Part shown: positions 1 through 7,204 of the stretch, in pieces
Position numbering within the stretch: the first letter of the stretch is position 1
Layout: the number at the start of each line of letters is the position of its first letter
From: Chloroflexota bacterium
GTDB lineage: Bacteria > Chloroflexota > Anaerolineae > Anaerolineales > Anaerolineaceae
Length of the DNA: 32,006 nucleotides
Assembly: GCA_021848775.1 (NCBI GenBank)
Contig: JAJZTR010000008.1
Span: 1-32,006, forward strand
Direction of reading: 5' to 3'
Notes under the pieces: generated by a model
Database searches by the model: none
What the model saw: the letters and a program-made list of their open reading frames with translations, nothing else
Told to the model about the DNA's origin: nothing
Program-made: the position numbers and the translations under genes

Positions 1-282
1 TGGTCAGGCGTGGATGCAGATTGCGGCGTGCAGCTCGCAGTGAAGATCAGAGCAACCACCATGATACATGGGAAAGGATTGAGGACCAATTTCATCATTG
101 AGGTTCCGTTCTTATGGATCAGGCCATGGATGAAAAGGACTGATTTGGCGAAAACCGATACTCATTCTATGAGTATAAGATCAATCATCAAAACCGTGTA
201 GTGATGAAAGTAATCGGTTAAACAGCTACCGCGTGGCTAATGCCGCCTGATTCATAAGAAAGGTAACGAGTGCAAAGCTGGC
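1..282. other. Leading stretch with no recognisable gene
   Basis: A reading frame is open from the window edge to a stop at about 201 on the plus strand, but its translation (many basic residues, no hydrophobic segment, no motif I know) resembles no family I recognise and no ribosome binding site precedes its first start codon. It could be the tail of a gene cut by the window edge, or non-coding. No tRNA or repeat was seen here. Confidence 0.4.
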
Positions 283-311
283 TTGACTTTACGGTTCACC
301 AGGTTTAGAAT
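283..311 (+). promoter_or_regulatory. Sigma70-type promoter for the B12 riboswitch operon
   Basis: TTGACT at 283-288 and TAGAAT at 306-311 are separated by exactly 17 bases, close to the TTGACA-N17-TATAAT consensus. Transcription would begin near 318, just before the cobalamin aptamer, which is the expected position for a riboswitch-controlled transcript. Confidence 0.75.
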
Positions 312-330
312 CAAACAGACAATTGAATGA

Positions 331-455
331 GTGCCACTTGAGTGCCTTGCTCCCCGGATGGAAAGGCTTCAAGGCGAAACCGGTGAAAGTCCGGTGCTGT
401 CGCGCAACTGTGATGAGGGAAATCCTCTAAGCCAGGTCGCCCGCTCAACAGGCGT
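331..455 (+). ncRNA. Cobalamin (adenosylcobalamin-type) riboswitch aptamer
   Basis: The conserved core of the B12 aptamer is readable: a GAAACCGGTGAAAGTCCGG hairpin at about 375-393, the CTGTCGCGCAACTGTGA segment at about 396-412, and the B12-box-like AGCCAGGTCGCCCGC at about 430-444. The loop GTGAAAG of this hairpin corresponds to L5, which in the family kisses a loop (L13) in the expression platform; TTCTCAC at 515-521 could supply it. The aptamer lies between a good promoter and a terminator and precedes an ABC importer with BtuFCD architecture, so bound cobalamin should reduce transporter expression. The exact 5' and 3' limits are approximate. Confidence 0.92.
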
Positions 456-475
456 TCACCACGCTCTCGCTGAAA

Positions 476-549
476 GGAGGTGGGGACTTTGGTCTGGCAA
501 CAGCAAAGCTGCATTTCTCACCTCCCTGGCATTACCGCAGGGAGGTTTT
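476..549 (+). terminator. Riboswitch expression platform: terminator with competing antiterminator
   Basis: CCTCCCTG (521-528) pairs with CAGGGAGG (538-545) around a 9-base loop and is followed by TTTTG, an intrinsic terminator. GGAGGTG (476-482) can instead pair with CACCTCC (519-525), which would use up the 5' arm of the terminator. Two mutually exclusive stems directly after a B12 aptamer fit transcriptional control. Which stem forms with ligand is inferred from the family, not from the sequence. Confidence 0.75.
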
Positions 550-641
550 GTTGTCAGGGTCAAATCAAGCCGAAGATTTGAGGATATGGGTAAAAAATAG
601 TCAATGAACTTTCAATCTAAAATAACACTGTGAGGTACATT

Positions 642-1565
642 GTGAAACGTCTCTCTTTAATCCTTATTATTTTGATCGGCCTGGTTGCCGGCTTGTCAGC
701 CTGCACCCCCTTGACCACTGCCCCGGAAAGCGTCCCGGTCGTCGTTACCGACGGTCTGGGGCGTGAGGTTCGTCTTGAAACAACTCCGCAGCGCATTGTT
801 TCCATGGCACCTTCAACCACCGAGATTCTTTATGCCGTGGGGGCTGGCGGGCAGCTGGTTGGACGGGATGAGTTTAGCAACTACCCCGAGGAAGCGTCGG
901 CGTTGCCAAGTGTGGGCGGTTCGATGGGTGATTACAACCTCGAACAAATCGTCAGCCTCAAGCCTGACCTGGTGCTGGCGGCTGAGATCAACACGCCGGA
1001 ACAGGTGAAGGCCCTGGAGGACCTGAAAATTACCGTTTATTACCTCAGCAATCCGGCTGATGTTGAAGGGGTCTTTGAATTACTGACCACGGTTGGCGAA
1101 TTGACCGGTCACTCGGATGAGGCTAAAGCCCAGGTTGAAGTTCTGGTAGAGCGTGTGGACGCAGTCAAGGCAAAAGTTGCCAAGGCGAAATCCACCCCCA
1201 AAGTGTTCTACGAATTGGACGGTTCCGACCCGGCCAAACCCTGGACGGCTGGATCCGGCACCTTCATCGACCAGCTCATTCGATTGGCTGGCGGGGAAAA
1301 TGTAGCCGCGTCGATGGAAGGATCCTGGGGGCAGTTCAGCCAGGAAGCGCTCATCGTAGCCAACCCTGATTTCATCCTGCTGGGCGATGCCGCTTATGGC
1401 ACCACCGCCGAACAGGTTGATGCCCGCCCCGGCTGGGGGTCGATCGAGGCGGTGAAAACCGGGCAGGTACTTCCGTTCGATGATGACACCGTCAGCCGCC
1501 CTGGTCCGCGGTTGGTGGACGCATTGGAAGAGCTGGTGCGCCTGCTTCATCCGGAAGTGCAATAA
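642..1565 (+). CDS. btuF: ABC transporter substrate-binding lipoprotein, vitamin B12 type (BtuF-like)
   Basis: Cell-surface lipoprotein that captures cobalamin and delivers it to the permease encoded next. The GTG at 642 is preferred over an in-frame GTG at 630 because GAGGT at 632-636 sits five bases before it. The product is 307 residues: a hydrophobic signal segment (about 4-18) ends in a lipobox LSAC with the lipid-modified Cys21. The mature part has periplasmic-binding-protein signatures of the Fe3+/cobalamin class: IVSMAPSTTEILYAVGAG near the start, then LEQIVSLKPDLVLA, and a C-terminal helical lobe. It leads a tight operon (five bases to the permease). Family members also carry siderophores or heme; the riboswitch upstream is what points to B12 or a corrinoid. 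Confidence 0.85.
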   Translation: MKRLSLILIILIGLVAGLSACTPLTTAPESVPVVVTDGLGREVRLETTPQRIVSMAPSTTEILYAVGAGGQLVGRDEFSNYPEEASALPSVGGSMGDYNLEQIVSLKPDLVLAAEINTPEQVKALEDLKITVYYLSNPADVEGVFELLTTVGELTGHSDEAKAQVEVLVERVDAVKAKVAKAKSTPKVFYELDGSDPAKPWTAGSGTFIDQLIRLAGGENVAASMEGSWGQFSQEALIVANPDFILLGDAAYGTTAEQVDARPGWGSIEAVKTGQVLPFDDDTVSRPGPRLVDALEELVRLLHPEVQ

Positions 1566-1570
1566 AACTG

Positions 1571-2581
1571 ATGGAAACCAAGCGCGCTTCCCGCCCTTAC
1601 TGGACCGCCTTTCTGGCGATGGCGGCAGCCTTGCTGCTCAGCATTATGGTGGGAAGCGTGCCGATAACCCCAGCCGAGGTCTGGCAAGCGATAAAAACTG
1701 GCGGTGAAACTACCGCGGGGACCATCCTTGGGTCACTGCGTTTGCCGCGTACGATCCTGATCGCCATGACCGGCGCGGCATTGGCGGGAAGCGGAACTGC
1801 CTATCAAGGATTGTTCCGCAACCCGCTGGCAGATCCGTACCTGATTGGGGTCGCAGCCGGTGCCGGGCTGGGCGCGGTGGCGGCGATGAGCCTGAACTGG
1901 CCCTACACCACCCTGGGTTTATTGGCAGTGCCGTTGGCAGCATTCGCGGTAGGATTGCTGACTGTGGTTATCGTCTATTATTTAGCCAGGGTGGGCAAGG
2001 CGCTGCCGGCATCCAACCTGATTTTGGCTGGCGTCGCGGTGAGTTCCTTCGCCACCGCATTAACCTCATTTTTGATGCTGCGCGCCGATGGTGAGCTGCG
2101 GCGGGCTCTGGCCTGGTTGTTGGGCGGTGCCACCATGTCCGGCTGGCAGCCGGTACTTGCGATGCTGCCTTACTGGCTGATTGGTCTGGGCATCCTGCTG
2201 ACACTGGGTCATGCGCTCAATGTGCTGCAATTCGGTGACGAACAGGCCCAACAGTTGGGTTTGCCGGTCACTCGCGTGAGGTGGCTGGTCATCGCGGCCG
2301 CATCCGTCACCACAGCCGCTGCTGTTTCGTTTGCCGGAATTATCGGATTTGTGGGGCTAATCGTTCCGCATATTTTACGGCTAAGGGTCGGACCCGATTA
2401 CCGCCGCCTGCTGCCGTTGTCGCTGGTGGGGGGTGCGGCGCTGCTGCTGGCGGCGGATGTTCTTGCCCGGGTGCTGATTGCACCGCAAGAGCTGCCGGTC
2501 GGGATTGTTACCGCCCTGGCAGGCGCCCCGTTCTTCCTTTGGATCCTGCGGCGCAGCCGTCAGGCCAGTTTTTGGAGCTGA
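1571..2581 (+). CDS. btuC: FecCD-family ABC permease (BtuC-like)
   Basis: Inner-membrane channel of the B12-type importer; two copies pair with two ATPase subunits. The 336-residue length and about ten hydrophobic segments are typical. Family signatures are visible: LRLPRTILIAMTGAALAGSG and FRNPLADPYLIG in the N-terminal half, and FAGIIGFVGLIVPHILRL in the C-terminal half, the segment that includes the coupling region contacting the ATPase. The ATG at 1571 lies five bases after the binding-protein stop, so translation is probably coupled. Its stop is one base before the start of the ATPase gene. Specificity for cobalamin is inferred from the riboswitch rather than from residues in this protein. 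Confidence 0.9.
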   Translation: METKRASRPYWTAFLAMAAALLLSIMVGSVPITPAEVWQAIKTGGETTAGTILGSLRLPRTILIAMTGAALAGSGTAYQGLFRNPLADPYLIGVAAGAGLGAVAAMSLNWPYTTLGLLAVPLAAFAVGLLTVVIVYYLARVGKALPASNLILAGVAVSSFATALTSFLMLRADGELRRALAWLLGGATMSGWQPVLAMLPYWLIGLGILLTLGHALNVLQFGDEQAQQLGLPVTRVRWLVIAAASVTTAAAVSFAGIIGFVGLIVPHILRLRVGPDYRRLLPLSLVGGAALLLAADVLARVLIAPQELPVGIVTALAGAPFFLWILRRSRQASFWS

Positions 2582-2582
2582 A

Positions 2583-3386
2583 ATGCTTGAAGTTGTCGAT
2601 GTGAGTGTTGGTTATGGGGCAAAAGTAGTGCTGCAGGAATTAACTTTTAGCCTGAAACCTGGCGAGATTCTGGCAGTCATCGGGCCAAACGGGGCGGGAA
2701 AATCAACCCTGGTGCGCGCCTTGAGCGGGGTGATTCCGCTCGGTTCAGGCAAGGTGACCTTCAAAGGACAGGATTTAAACAGCCTGCCGCCGCATGAAAG
2801 AGCGCGGTTGATCGCCGTGGTTCCGCAGGCGCGCAGCATCCCGCCGGCTTACACAGCCTGGCAGGTCGTCATGCTGGGGCGTACCCCCTATCTCAACTGG
2901 TTCGGGCAGACATCGCAGGCGGATGAAGATTTGGTCCGGCAGGCGATGGAGCGCACCCGCACCCTGGAACTAGCGCCGCGCCTCGTTAGCGAGCTTTCTG
3001 GCGGCGAACTGCAGCGGGTGCTGCTGGCGCGGGCGCTGGTGCAAACCACACCCGTACTGCTGCTGGATGAACCAACCACCCATCTCGACCTGCAATATCA
3101 AATTAACCTGTTGAACCAGGTGCAGGGATTGGTACACCAGCCGGAGCGGTGGGCGCAGGCTAATGGACATGGCGCACCCGGTGCGCTGGTGGTTTTGCAT
3201 GACCTGAACCTGGTTTCCCGCTATGCGGACAGGGTAATGCTGCTGGTTGATGGGCACATTCGCGCCCTGGGGACTCGCGACGAAGTACTGCAGTCTGGCA
3301 TGCTGTCCGAAGCCTTTGGCATCGGGTTGGATATCGTGAAAAATCCGGCCGGTCCGCATCCACTGGTGGTACCGCGTTACCATTGA
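2583..3386 (+). CDS. btuD: ABC transporter ATP-binding protein (BtuD/FecE-like)
   Basis: Cytoplasmic ATPase that powers the importer. The ATG at 2583 is chosen because GGAG at 2574-2577 precedes it at good spacing and the product then begins MLEVVDVSVGYG like other ABC proteins; an upstream in-frame start would overlap the permease by about 100 bases. The 267-residue protein has Walker A GPNGAGKST (34-42), the Q-loop near VVPQARS, the signature LSGGELQRV, Walker B LLLLDEPTTHLDL and the switch histidine in VVLHDLN. The C-terminal tail has the extra segment typical of the FecE/BtuD subclass. Last gene of the btuF-btuC-btuD operon; I see no clear terminator after it. Confidence 0.9.
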   Translation: MLEVVDVSVGYGAKVVLQELTFSLKPGEILAVIGPNGAGKSTLVRALSGVIPLGSGKVTFKGQDLNSLPPHERARLIAVVPQARSIPPAYTAWQVVMLGRTPYLNWFGQTSQADEDLVRQAMERTRTLELAPRLVSELSGGELQRVLLARALVQTTPVLLLDEPTTHLDLQYQINLLNQVQGLVHQPERWAQANGHGAPGALVVLHDLNLVSRYADRVMLLVDGHIRALGTRDEVLQSGMLSEAFGIGLDIVKNPAGPHPLVVPRYH

Positions 3387-3502
3387 CTTCTATGAAAAGC
3401 GCAGCGATGAACTATACTGGGTGTGTGAATACTTTATAAACCGAATTTTGTTGGATGTAAAAAAAGAGACGGGTACTACCAGCCCCACCAAATCGGTAAT
3501 AG

Positions 3503-3781
3503 ATGCCAATAAATCTCTATGCTACTTTCCATGTGATCGCCGGGGTGCGGTCTCTCAATATCGACCTGCCGGTTGGAATCACCGCGCGGCAAATGGTCGC
3601 GTGTGTATTGGACCAGCTGCCCGTTCTGCGTCTGCATTGGGTCAATGAGAAGGGGGAAATTCATGCCCATGTCCATGGTTTCATCAATGGACAGGAAATA
3701 CCCACCCTGCCGTTGGGGTGGAACACGCCGCTTCAGGCAGCCGATATACTGGATTTCATCCCGCCAGTGGCAGGCGGATAA
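3503..3781 (+). CDS. MoaD/ThiS-family ubiquitin-like sulfur carrier
   Basis: Small beta-grasp protein of 92 residues ending in the diglycine GG, the residue pair that is adenylated and thiocarboxylated in MoaD, ThiS and related carriers. The N-terminus (NLYATFHVIAG) and the C-terminal ILDFIPPVAGG match the family pattern of two edge strands and a flexible tail. Such proteins donate sulfur for molybdopterin, thiazole or tRNA thiolation, or for tungsten cofactor synthesis. No MoaE, ThiG or activating E1-like enzyme is nearby, so the pathway cannot be assigned. The ribosome binding site is weak. The gene converges on the OsmC-like gene with two bases between the stop codons. Confidence 0.75.
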   Translation: MPINLYATFHVIAGVRSLNIDLPVGITARQMVACVLDQLPVLRLHWVNEKGEIHAHVHGFINGQEIPTLPLGWNTPLQAADILDFIPPVAGG

Positions 3782-3783
3782 GA

Positions 3784-4206
3784 TTACCGGATTTCGGGCT
3801 CTACCACCACGGTTCTGATCTCGAATTCTGGTGGATGTTCCATGTGTTTCTTCACCGCGCATTGATCGGCGGAGCGGATTAACGCGTCGTAATATTTTTC
3901 CGGGAAGCTGGGCGGAACCTGGATATCCATTTCTATCTTGCCTACCATACCGGTCATCGGGTTGTTCTGCATCCGTTGAATGATGCGAATCCCATCTGTT
4001 GAAAGACCGCGGTTACGGCAGAAACCGAGCACATAGATCCCGGCGCAAGTTCCCATCGATGCCAAAAATGTGGCAAATGGTGTGGGTGCAGATCCATCGC
4101 CGCCGCCCATTGGGGGTTGATCCGTTTTAACTGTAAATTGGCCAAAATGCGCATCCACGCGGGCACCGCCTGGAAAATCTACGATCATCTCCATGTCGCC
4201 ATTCAC
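3784..4206 (-). CDS. OsmC/Ohr-family protein
   Basis: About 140 residues with the OsmC fold pattern: an N-terminal sheet, then a helix carrying Cys in FLASMGTCAGIYVLGF, and a second Cys in SADQCAVKKHME. These two cysteines are the usual redox pair of the family, which reduces organic hydroperoxides or binds small thiols in the cytoplasm. The second Cys lies in a C-A-V context rather than the common C-P-V. The start is uncertain: GTG at 4206 with GGGAT just upstream, or the ATG four codons later. Neighbours give no clear pathway. Function beyond thiol-dependent chemistry is unassigned. Confidence 0.8.
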   Translation of the reverse strand: MNGDMEMIVDFPGGARVDAHFGQFTVKTDQPPMGGGDGSAPTPFATFLASMGTCAGIYVLGFCRNRGLSTDGIRIIQRMQNNPMTGMVGKIEMDIQVPPSFPEKYYDALIRSADQCAVKKHMEHPPEFEIRTVVVEPEIR

Positions 4207-4238
4207 TCCATCCCATTAAGATAAACAGTCATAAAGAT

Positions 4239-5528
4239 TTAGATGGATTCTGGCGTAAAAGGTTGCATTTTTTTATGACGGTCCGCGTACCAGAAATACC
4301 GCCAGTACATGTAGATGGCGATGATATAGAGCATGATCGTGGAGGCGAAAGCGGGATCGAAGCCGTAATTGACCTGCATCCACCCGCTCACCTGAGGACT
4401 GAACGCCCAGCCGACGTTGTTCGCCATGCTCACCAGACTGGCGACCGTAGCCCTCGCCGAAGGATCGACCCGCTCCATGACGAAAGTCTGGTAGACAGGA
4501 CCGCTCATGTTCATCAAGGCCAATCGAATGTAATAAGCTGCTGCGCTGAGCACATAGTATGGCGAAAAACCCATCAGGAATAGGAAGGGGATGGAGAGTG
4601 CCTGAGTGACGACCACCACCTGGATCTTGCCATAGCGGTCGGCGATAGGCGGGGCGATCAACAAGCCGACGCCCATTGCCAGAGAACCCCAGGCGAACAT
4701 CGACCCGATCACCGGGTCAGGCTGGTGATGCACCTGACGGTAAAACACATTCAGGAAGGGCATGATCAATCCAGCACCGAGGGAGGTGATGAGCATTGGC
4801 AAAATTAATCGCCCGAGCAGCCGTTTGTTGTTGCCAAAGAATTTAATTGGGGCAAACATCGAGCGTTGTTCGTGGGAGAGCGTGGTCGGCCGAAGAAAGA
4901 ACAGCGGGACAATTCCTGCCGCAGCCGATACGGCGATTATTCCGACTGACCAGCCGTACGCCAAAGTGCTGGTTGGCGCAACGCCATGCAGACTTGCCAT
5001 CCAGGTGGGTAAATACCCGCCAATCCAGTTTCCGATGAACCCGGATGCCATGGTGAGCCCTGAGGAGAAGCTGAATAGATAGGTGCGTTCTTTTTCGCCG
5101 CTGTTTTCCATCAGGAAAGGACCCATCGCCACGCCATTAAGACTTTGTCCCAGCCCGAGGATAACGCTCATGGCAACCAACATCCCGGCGGATGGAAAAA
5201 GCACCATAAATCCAATGGCAATGACCATGCAGGACGCGCCGTAGATCAACGCGCGTTTTTGTCCGATGATATCGATCAGGTAGCCCATCGGTAGAGCCGA
5301 AATAAGCGCGGTCAGGCTGCTGGTGGTGATTAATGTACCCAGCAAGGCTTCGTTGTACCCTAAGCTAAGCACAAAGAAATTAAAAAGCAGCCGGTACACC
5401 CCCAGTGCGGCGCCAGTAAAAATAACACTTGTCAAGTACAACCGCGCATTGGGGCTAAAGGCCCTGACATGGTCGGCGTAATTGGCAAGACCTCTTTTCA
5501 CCCTGGGTAAGGTTCCCGTTGATTTCAA
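4239..5528 (-). CDS. Major facilitator superfamily transporter
   Basis: A 429-residue integral membrane protein with about 12 hydrophobic segments in two six-helix halves joined by a loop around residues 215-235. The loop after helix 2 carries MGYLIDIIGQKRALIYG, a version of the MFS motif A (G-x3-D-x2-G-x-(K/R)-(K/R)). The second half repeats it weakly as APPIADRYGKIQVV. The start is TTG at 5528 with AGGA seven bases upstream; the upstream ATG in another frame closes after three codons. The substrate cannot be told from the sequence. It is transcribed away from the cNMP-binding gene, and the 237-base gap between them should hold both promoters. Confidence 0.85.
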   Translation of the reverse strand: MKSTGTLPRVKRGLANYADHVRAFSPNARLYLTSVIFTGAALGVYRLLFNFFVLSLGYNEALLGTLITTSSLTALISALPMGYLIDIIGQKRALIYGASCMVIAIGFMVLFPSAGMLVAMSVILGLGQSLNGVAMGPFLMENSGEKERTYLFSFSSGLTMASGFIGNWIGGYLPTWMASLHGVAPTSTLAYGWSVGIIAVSAAAGIVPLFFLRPTTLSHEQRSMFAPIKFFGNNKRLLGRLILPMLITSLGAGLIMPFLNVFYRQVHHQPDPVIGSMFAWGSLAMGVGLLIAPPIADRYGKIQVVVVTQALSIPFLFLMGFSPYYVLSAAAYYIRLALMNMSGPVYQTFVMERVDPSARATVASLVSMANNVGWAFSPQVSGWMQVNYGFDPAFASTIMLYIIAIYMYWRYFWYADRHKKMQPFTPESI

Positions 5529-5633
5529 ACTGGCATCCTGACAGCTAACGATTTAAGAACGATCAAGCTTGTGAGATATTTTTCCAAAACACATCCTATT
5601 CTAAAGGACGTATTTATAGTTGACCACCTTTTG

Positions 5634-5666
5634 ATGTCATAAATTAGTCCTAAATATGTCATAAAT
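5634..5666. repeat. Direct repeat of ATGTCATAAAT in a divergent promoter region
   Basis: ATGTCATAAAT occurs at 5634-5644 and again at 5656-5666. The start-to-start distance is 22 bases, about two helical turns, so a dimeric regulator could bind both on the same DNA face. The pair lies in the 237-base AT-rich gap between the divergent MFS and cNMP-binding genes. Regulatory role is inferred. Confidence 0.5.
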
Positions 5667-5765
5667 CCGGATTATCAACGGCTAAAAAAACGGGCACCGA
5701 TGACCAGCGAAATAATGATGTTTGATACTTTGAAGATGGTGCCAGTATAAATTAATATTAGGACA

Positions 5766-6266
5766 ATGTTGAGAGATGGTCCGCAGGATGTTGCTATTTT
5801 TCGCGACTTCTCCGAATCCGAGCTGATAACGCTGGATTCGGCTTTTGAGGTTTTTGATTATCCTCAGGGTACACATATATTCGAACAGGGTGATGCCGCC
5901 CATTACTTGTACATTTTGACCGCTGGTAAGGTTATAATTCGGTATAAGCCCTATGACGGTCCTCAATTGACCGTAGCGGCTATCAATCCGGGTGGGGTGT
6001 TCGGGTGGTCAGCGGCAATCGGCCGGTCGATGTATTCATCCGGGGCGTTGACAGTGGAAGACAGCCAGGGGTACCGCATTAGCAAGGCGCGATTGACTGT
6101 GTTGTGTGCTGAGCACCCCGAAACAAGCGCTGTCTTACTTAAACACCTGGCAACCATGGTTAACAATCCGACAGACCCCGCGCATGCAGAGGTCTTAAAA
6201 ATTCTTCATCATAGCCTGAAGAAGAATAATAATTGTGACCAAAGGATGAGTCAAAATGGTAGATGA
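5766..6266 (+). CDS. Stand-alone cyclic-nucleotide-binding-domain protein
   Basis: A 166-residue protein with one Crp/Fnr-type cNMP-binding domain: the N-terminal F-R-D-F-S-E-S-E-L helix, the beta-roll (YPQGTHIFEQGDAAHYLYIL, then GKVIIRYKPYDG) and the phosphate-binding-cassette region around FGWSAAIG at about residues 78-85. A Crp regulator is about 220-230 residues and ends in a DNA-binding helix-turn-helix; here the chain ends after the domain with a short polar tail, so a direct transcription-factor role is unlikely. AGGA lies only two bases before the ATG at 5766, so the adjacent TTG at 5769 could be the true start. Its last 11 bases overlap the NFU gene, implying coupled translation. Confidence 0.75.
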   Translation: MLRDGPQDVAIFRDFSESELITLDSAFEVFDYPQGTHIFEQGDAAHYLYILTAGKVIIRYKPYDGPQLTVAAINPGGVFGWSAAIGRSMYSSGALTVEDSQGYRISKARLTVLCAEHPETSAVLLKHLATMVNNPTDPAHAEVLKILHHSLKKNNNCDQRMSQNGR

Positions 6267-6507
6267 GATCCCCGCATATAGTATCAACGACCAGCTTCGC
6301 GGTCTGGTGGAGCAATTGAGCGCGTATATCGAAACGTATCACGGCGGCGAAGTCGAATTCATTGATTTTGACGGCAAGATTGTCACAGTGAAATTAGGAG
6401 GGGCCTGCCTTGGCTGCCCGCTCTCCCCGGTGACTGTAAAAGGCTGGGTCGAGGGGACAGTAAAGCAGTTTTTCCCCGAGGTTGAGGGCGTAAAGGCAAT
6501 TGAGTAG
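6256..6507 (+). CDS. NifU C-terminal-domain-like Fe-S scaffold (NFU)
   Basis: An 83-residue NFU domain with the signature C-x2-C in GGACLGCPLS (about residues 49-58), the two cysteines that hold a labile 4Fe-4S cluster between two monomers before transfer to target proteins. The order helix, three-stranded sheet, Cys loop, C-terminal helix (WVEGTVKQFFPEVEGV) is normal and the length matches free-standing NFU proteins. The ATG at 6256 is preceded by AAAGGATGAG at 6241-6250, inside the end of the cNMP-binding gene, with which it overlaps by 11 bases. A strong terminator follows. Which apoproteins it serves cannot be read here. Confidence 0.88.
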   Translation: MVDEIPAYSINDQLRGLVEQLSAYIETYHGGEVEFIDFDGKIVTVKLGGACLGCPLSPVTVKGWVEGTVKQFFPEVEGVKAIE

Positions 6508-6524
6508 CACGGTTCGAGAAAATG

Positions 6525-6552
6525 AAAGACCGGAAATATTCCGGTCTTTTTC
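6525..6552 (+). terminator. Intrinsic terminator after the NFU gene
   Basis: AAAGACCGGAA (6525-6535) pairs perfectly with TTCCGGTCTTT (6539-6549) across a three-base loop and runs into a T tract. It closes the cNMP-NFU transcript 17 bases after the stop. Confidence 0.9.
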
Positions 6553-6663
6553 TAATTTAACACTCCAGGCGATTAATTTCAATTTACCTTATCGGGAAAG
6601 AGCATGACCGCGTCTAAACAGACCGGGTGAGGGTCGTCTCCTTCAACTTCGAAAGTCAGTGAG

Positions 6664-7071
6664 TCACTCCAGCAGAACCTCAACGTGTTCCTGGTCCCCA
6701 TCATTGTAAACATCCAGGATTTGACCGACTTCTCCATCCCGAATGGCGTTCAGGATTTCGCTCATTTGTTCGGTCCCCAACTCGGGTGAAAATTTGGCAC
6801 CCATCTTTACACCAGCATTTAAAACCGTGACCGGCAATCGCACATTGACACGGGTCTTCCCGGTGGAAGTGTCGGTTACCCGCACCCGCAGCCAGCGCGG
6901 GCCGCCTGGTGCCATGGGCGGCGGCGGCGGCGGAATCACAGGTTGAATCAATGGAGATCGCGGAGGAAGGCTCTTGGTTAACGCTTCCAGTAAGCGAATG
7001 CCTTCCTGAGGGGTAATTTTTCCCTCCTGCACCAAAGTGAGGATTTTTAATCTTTCTTCCGAGGTAACCAA
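6664..7071 (-). CDS. SHOCT-like domain protein (YvlB-type N-terminus), proline-rich linker
   Basis: About 135 residues. The first 30 residues (TSEERLKILTLVQEGKITP, then EEGIRLLEAL-like helix) form the short SHOCT-like module found at the start of many bacterial proteins that respond to envelope state. A proline run of six follows (near residue 50), then a C-terminal domain beginning RWLRVRVTDTSTGKTRVNV that recurs with this module in other bacteria; I know no experimental function. TTG at 7071 is chosen since AAAGGG at 7079-7084 lies seven bases upstream; a TTG at 7107 is possible. It is divergent from the chromate-family transporter, with 133 bases between starts. Confidence 0.65.
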   Translation of the reverse strand: MVTSEERLKILTLVQEGKITPQEGIRLLEALTKSLPPRSPLIQPVIPPPPPPMAPGGPRWLRVRVTDTSTGKTRVNVRLPVTVLNAGVKMGAKFSPELGTEQMSEILNAIRDGEVGQILDVYNDGDQEHVEVLLE

Positions 7072-7155
7072 ACCGCAACCCTTTCTTGATTCTTGGCTTA
7101 TTTTCAAGTATCTTTATTTTACCTGTAAAGCTTAACCTGTGCACAGAAAAACATT

Positions 7156-7200
7156 CTGGCAGCAACCAGGCTGCTCTTCTCACCCCCCCGATAGGAGGTT
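7156..7200 (+). promoter_or_regulatory. Leader element resembling the B12 operon leader, ending at the ribosome binding site
   Basis: Bases 7156-7188 match 494-526 of the B12 operon leader at 26 of 33 positions with no gaps, and in both places GGAGGTT follows shortly after. Here GCAGC (7159-7163) can pair with GCTGC (7170-7174), and a C run at 7182-7189 lies opposite AGGAGG (7193-7198), the ribosome binding site of the next gene. A weak hairpin occluding that site is possible. There is no B12 aptamer upstream. Function is inferred. Confidence 0.4.
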
Positions 7201-7204
7201 CAGA

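Noticed and set aside
10-201. Open frame of 63 codons at the start of the window
   Set aside because: No ribosome site, no recognisable motif and an unlikely composition; it may be a chance frame or a gene tail, so it is not called as a gene.
331-600. Open frame across the riboswitch
   Set aside because: It overlaps the B12 aptamer and the terminator, whose structural conservation explains the sequence.
3383-3418. TTGACT and TATACT after btuD as a promoter for the MoaD-like gene
   Set aside because: The two boxes are 24 bases apart, too far for a sigma70 promoter.
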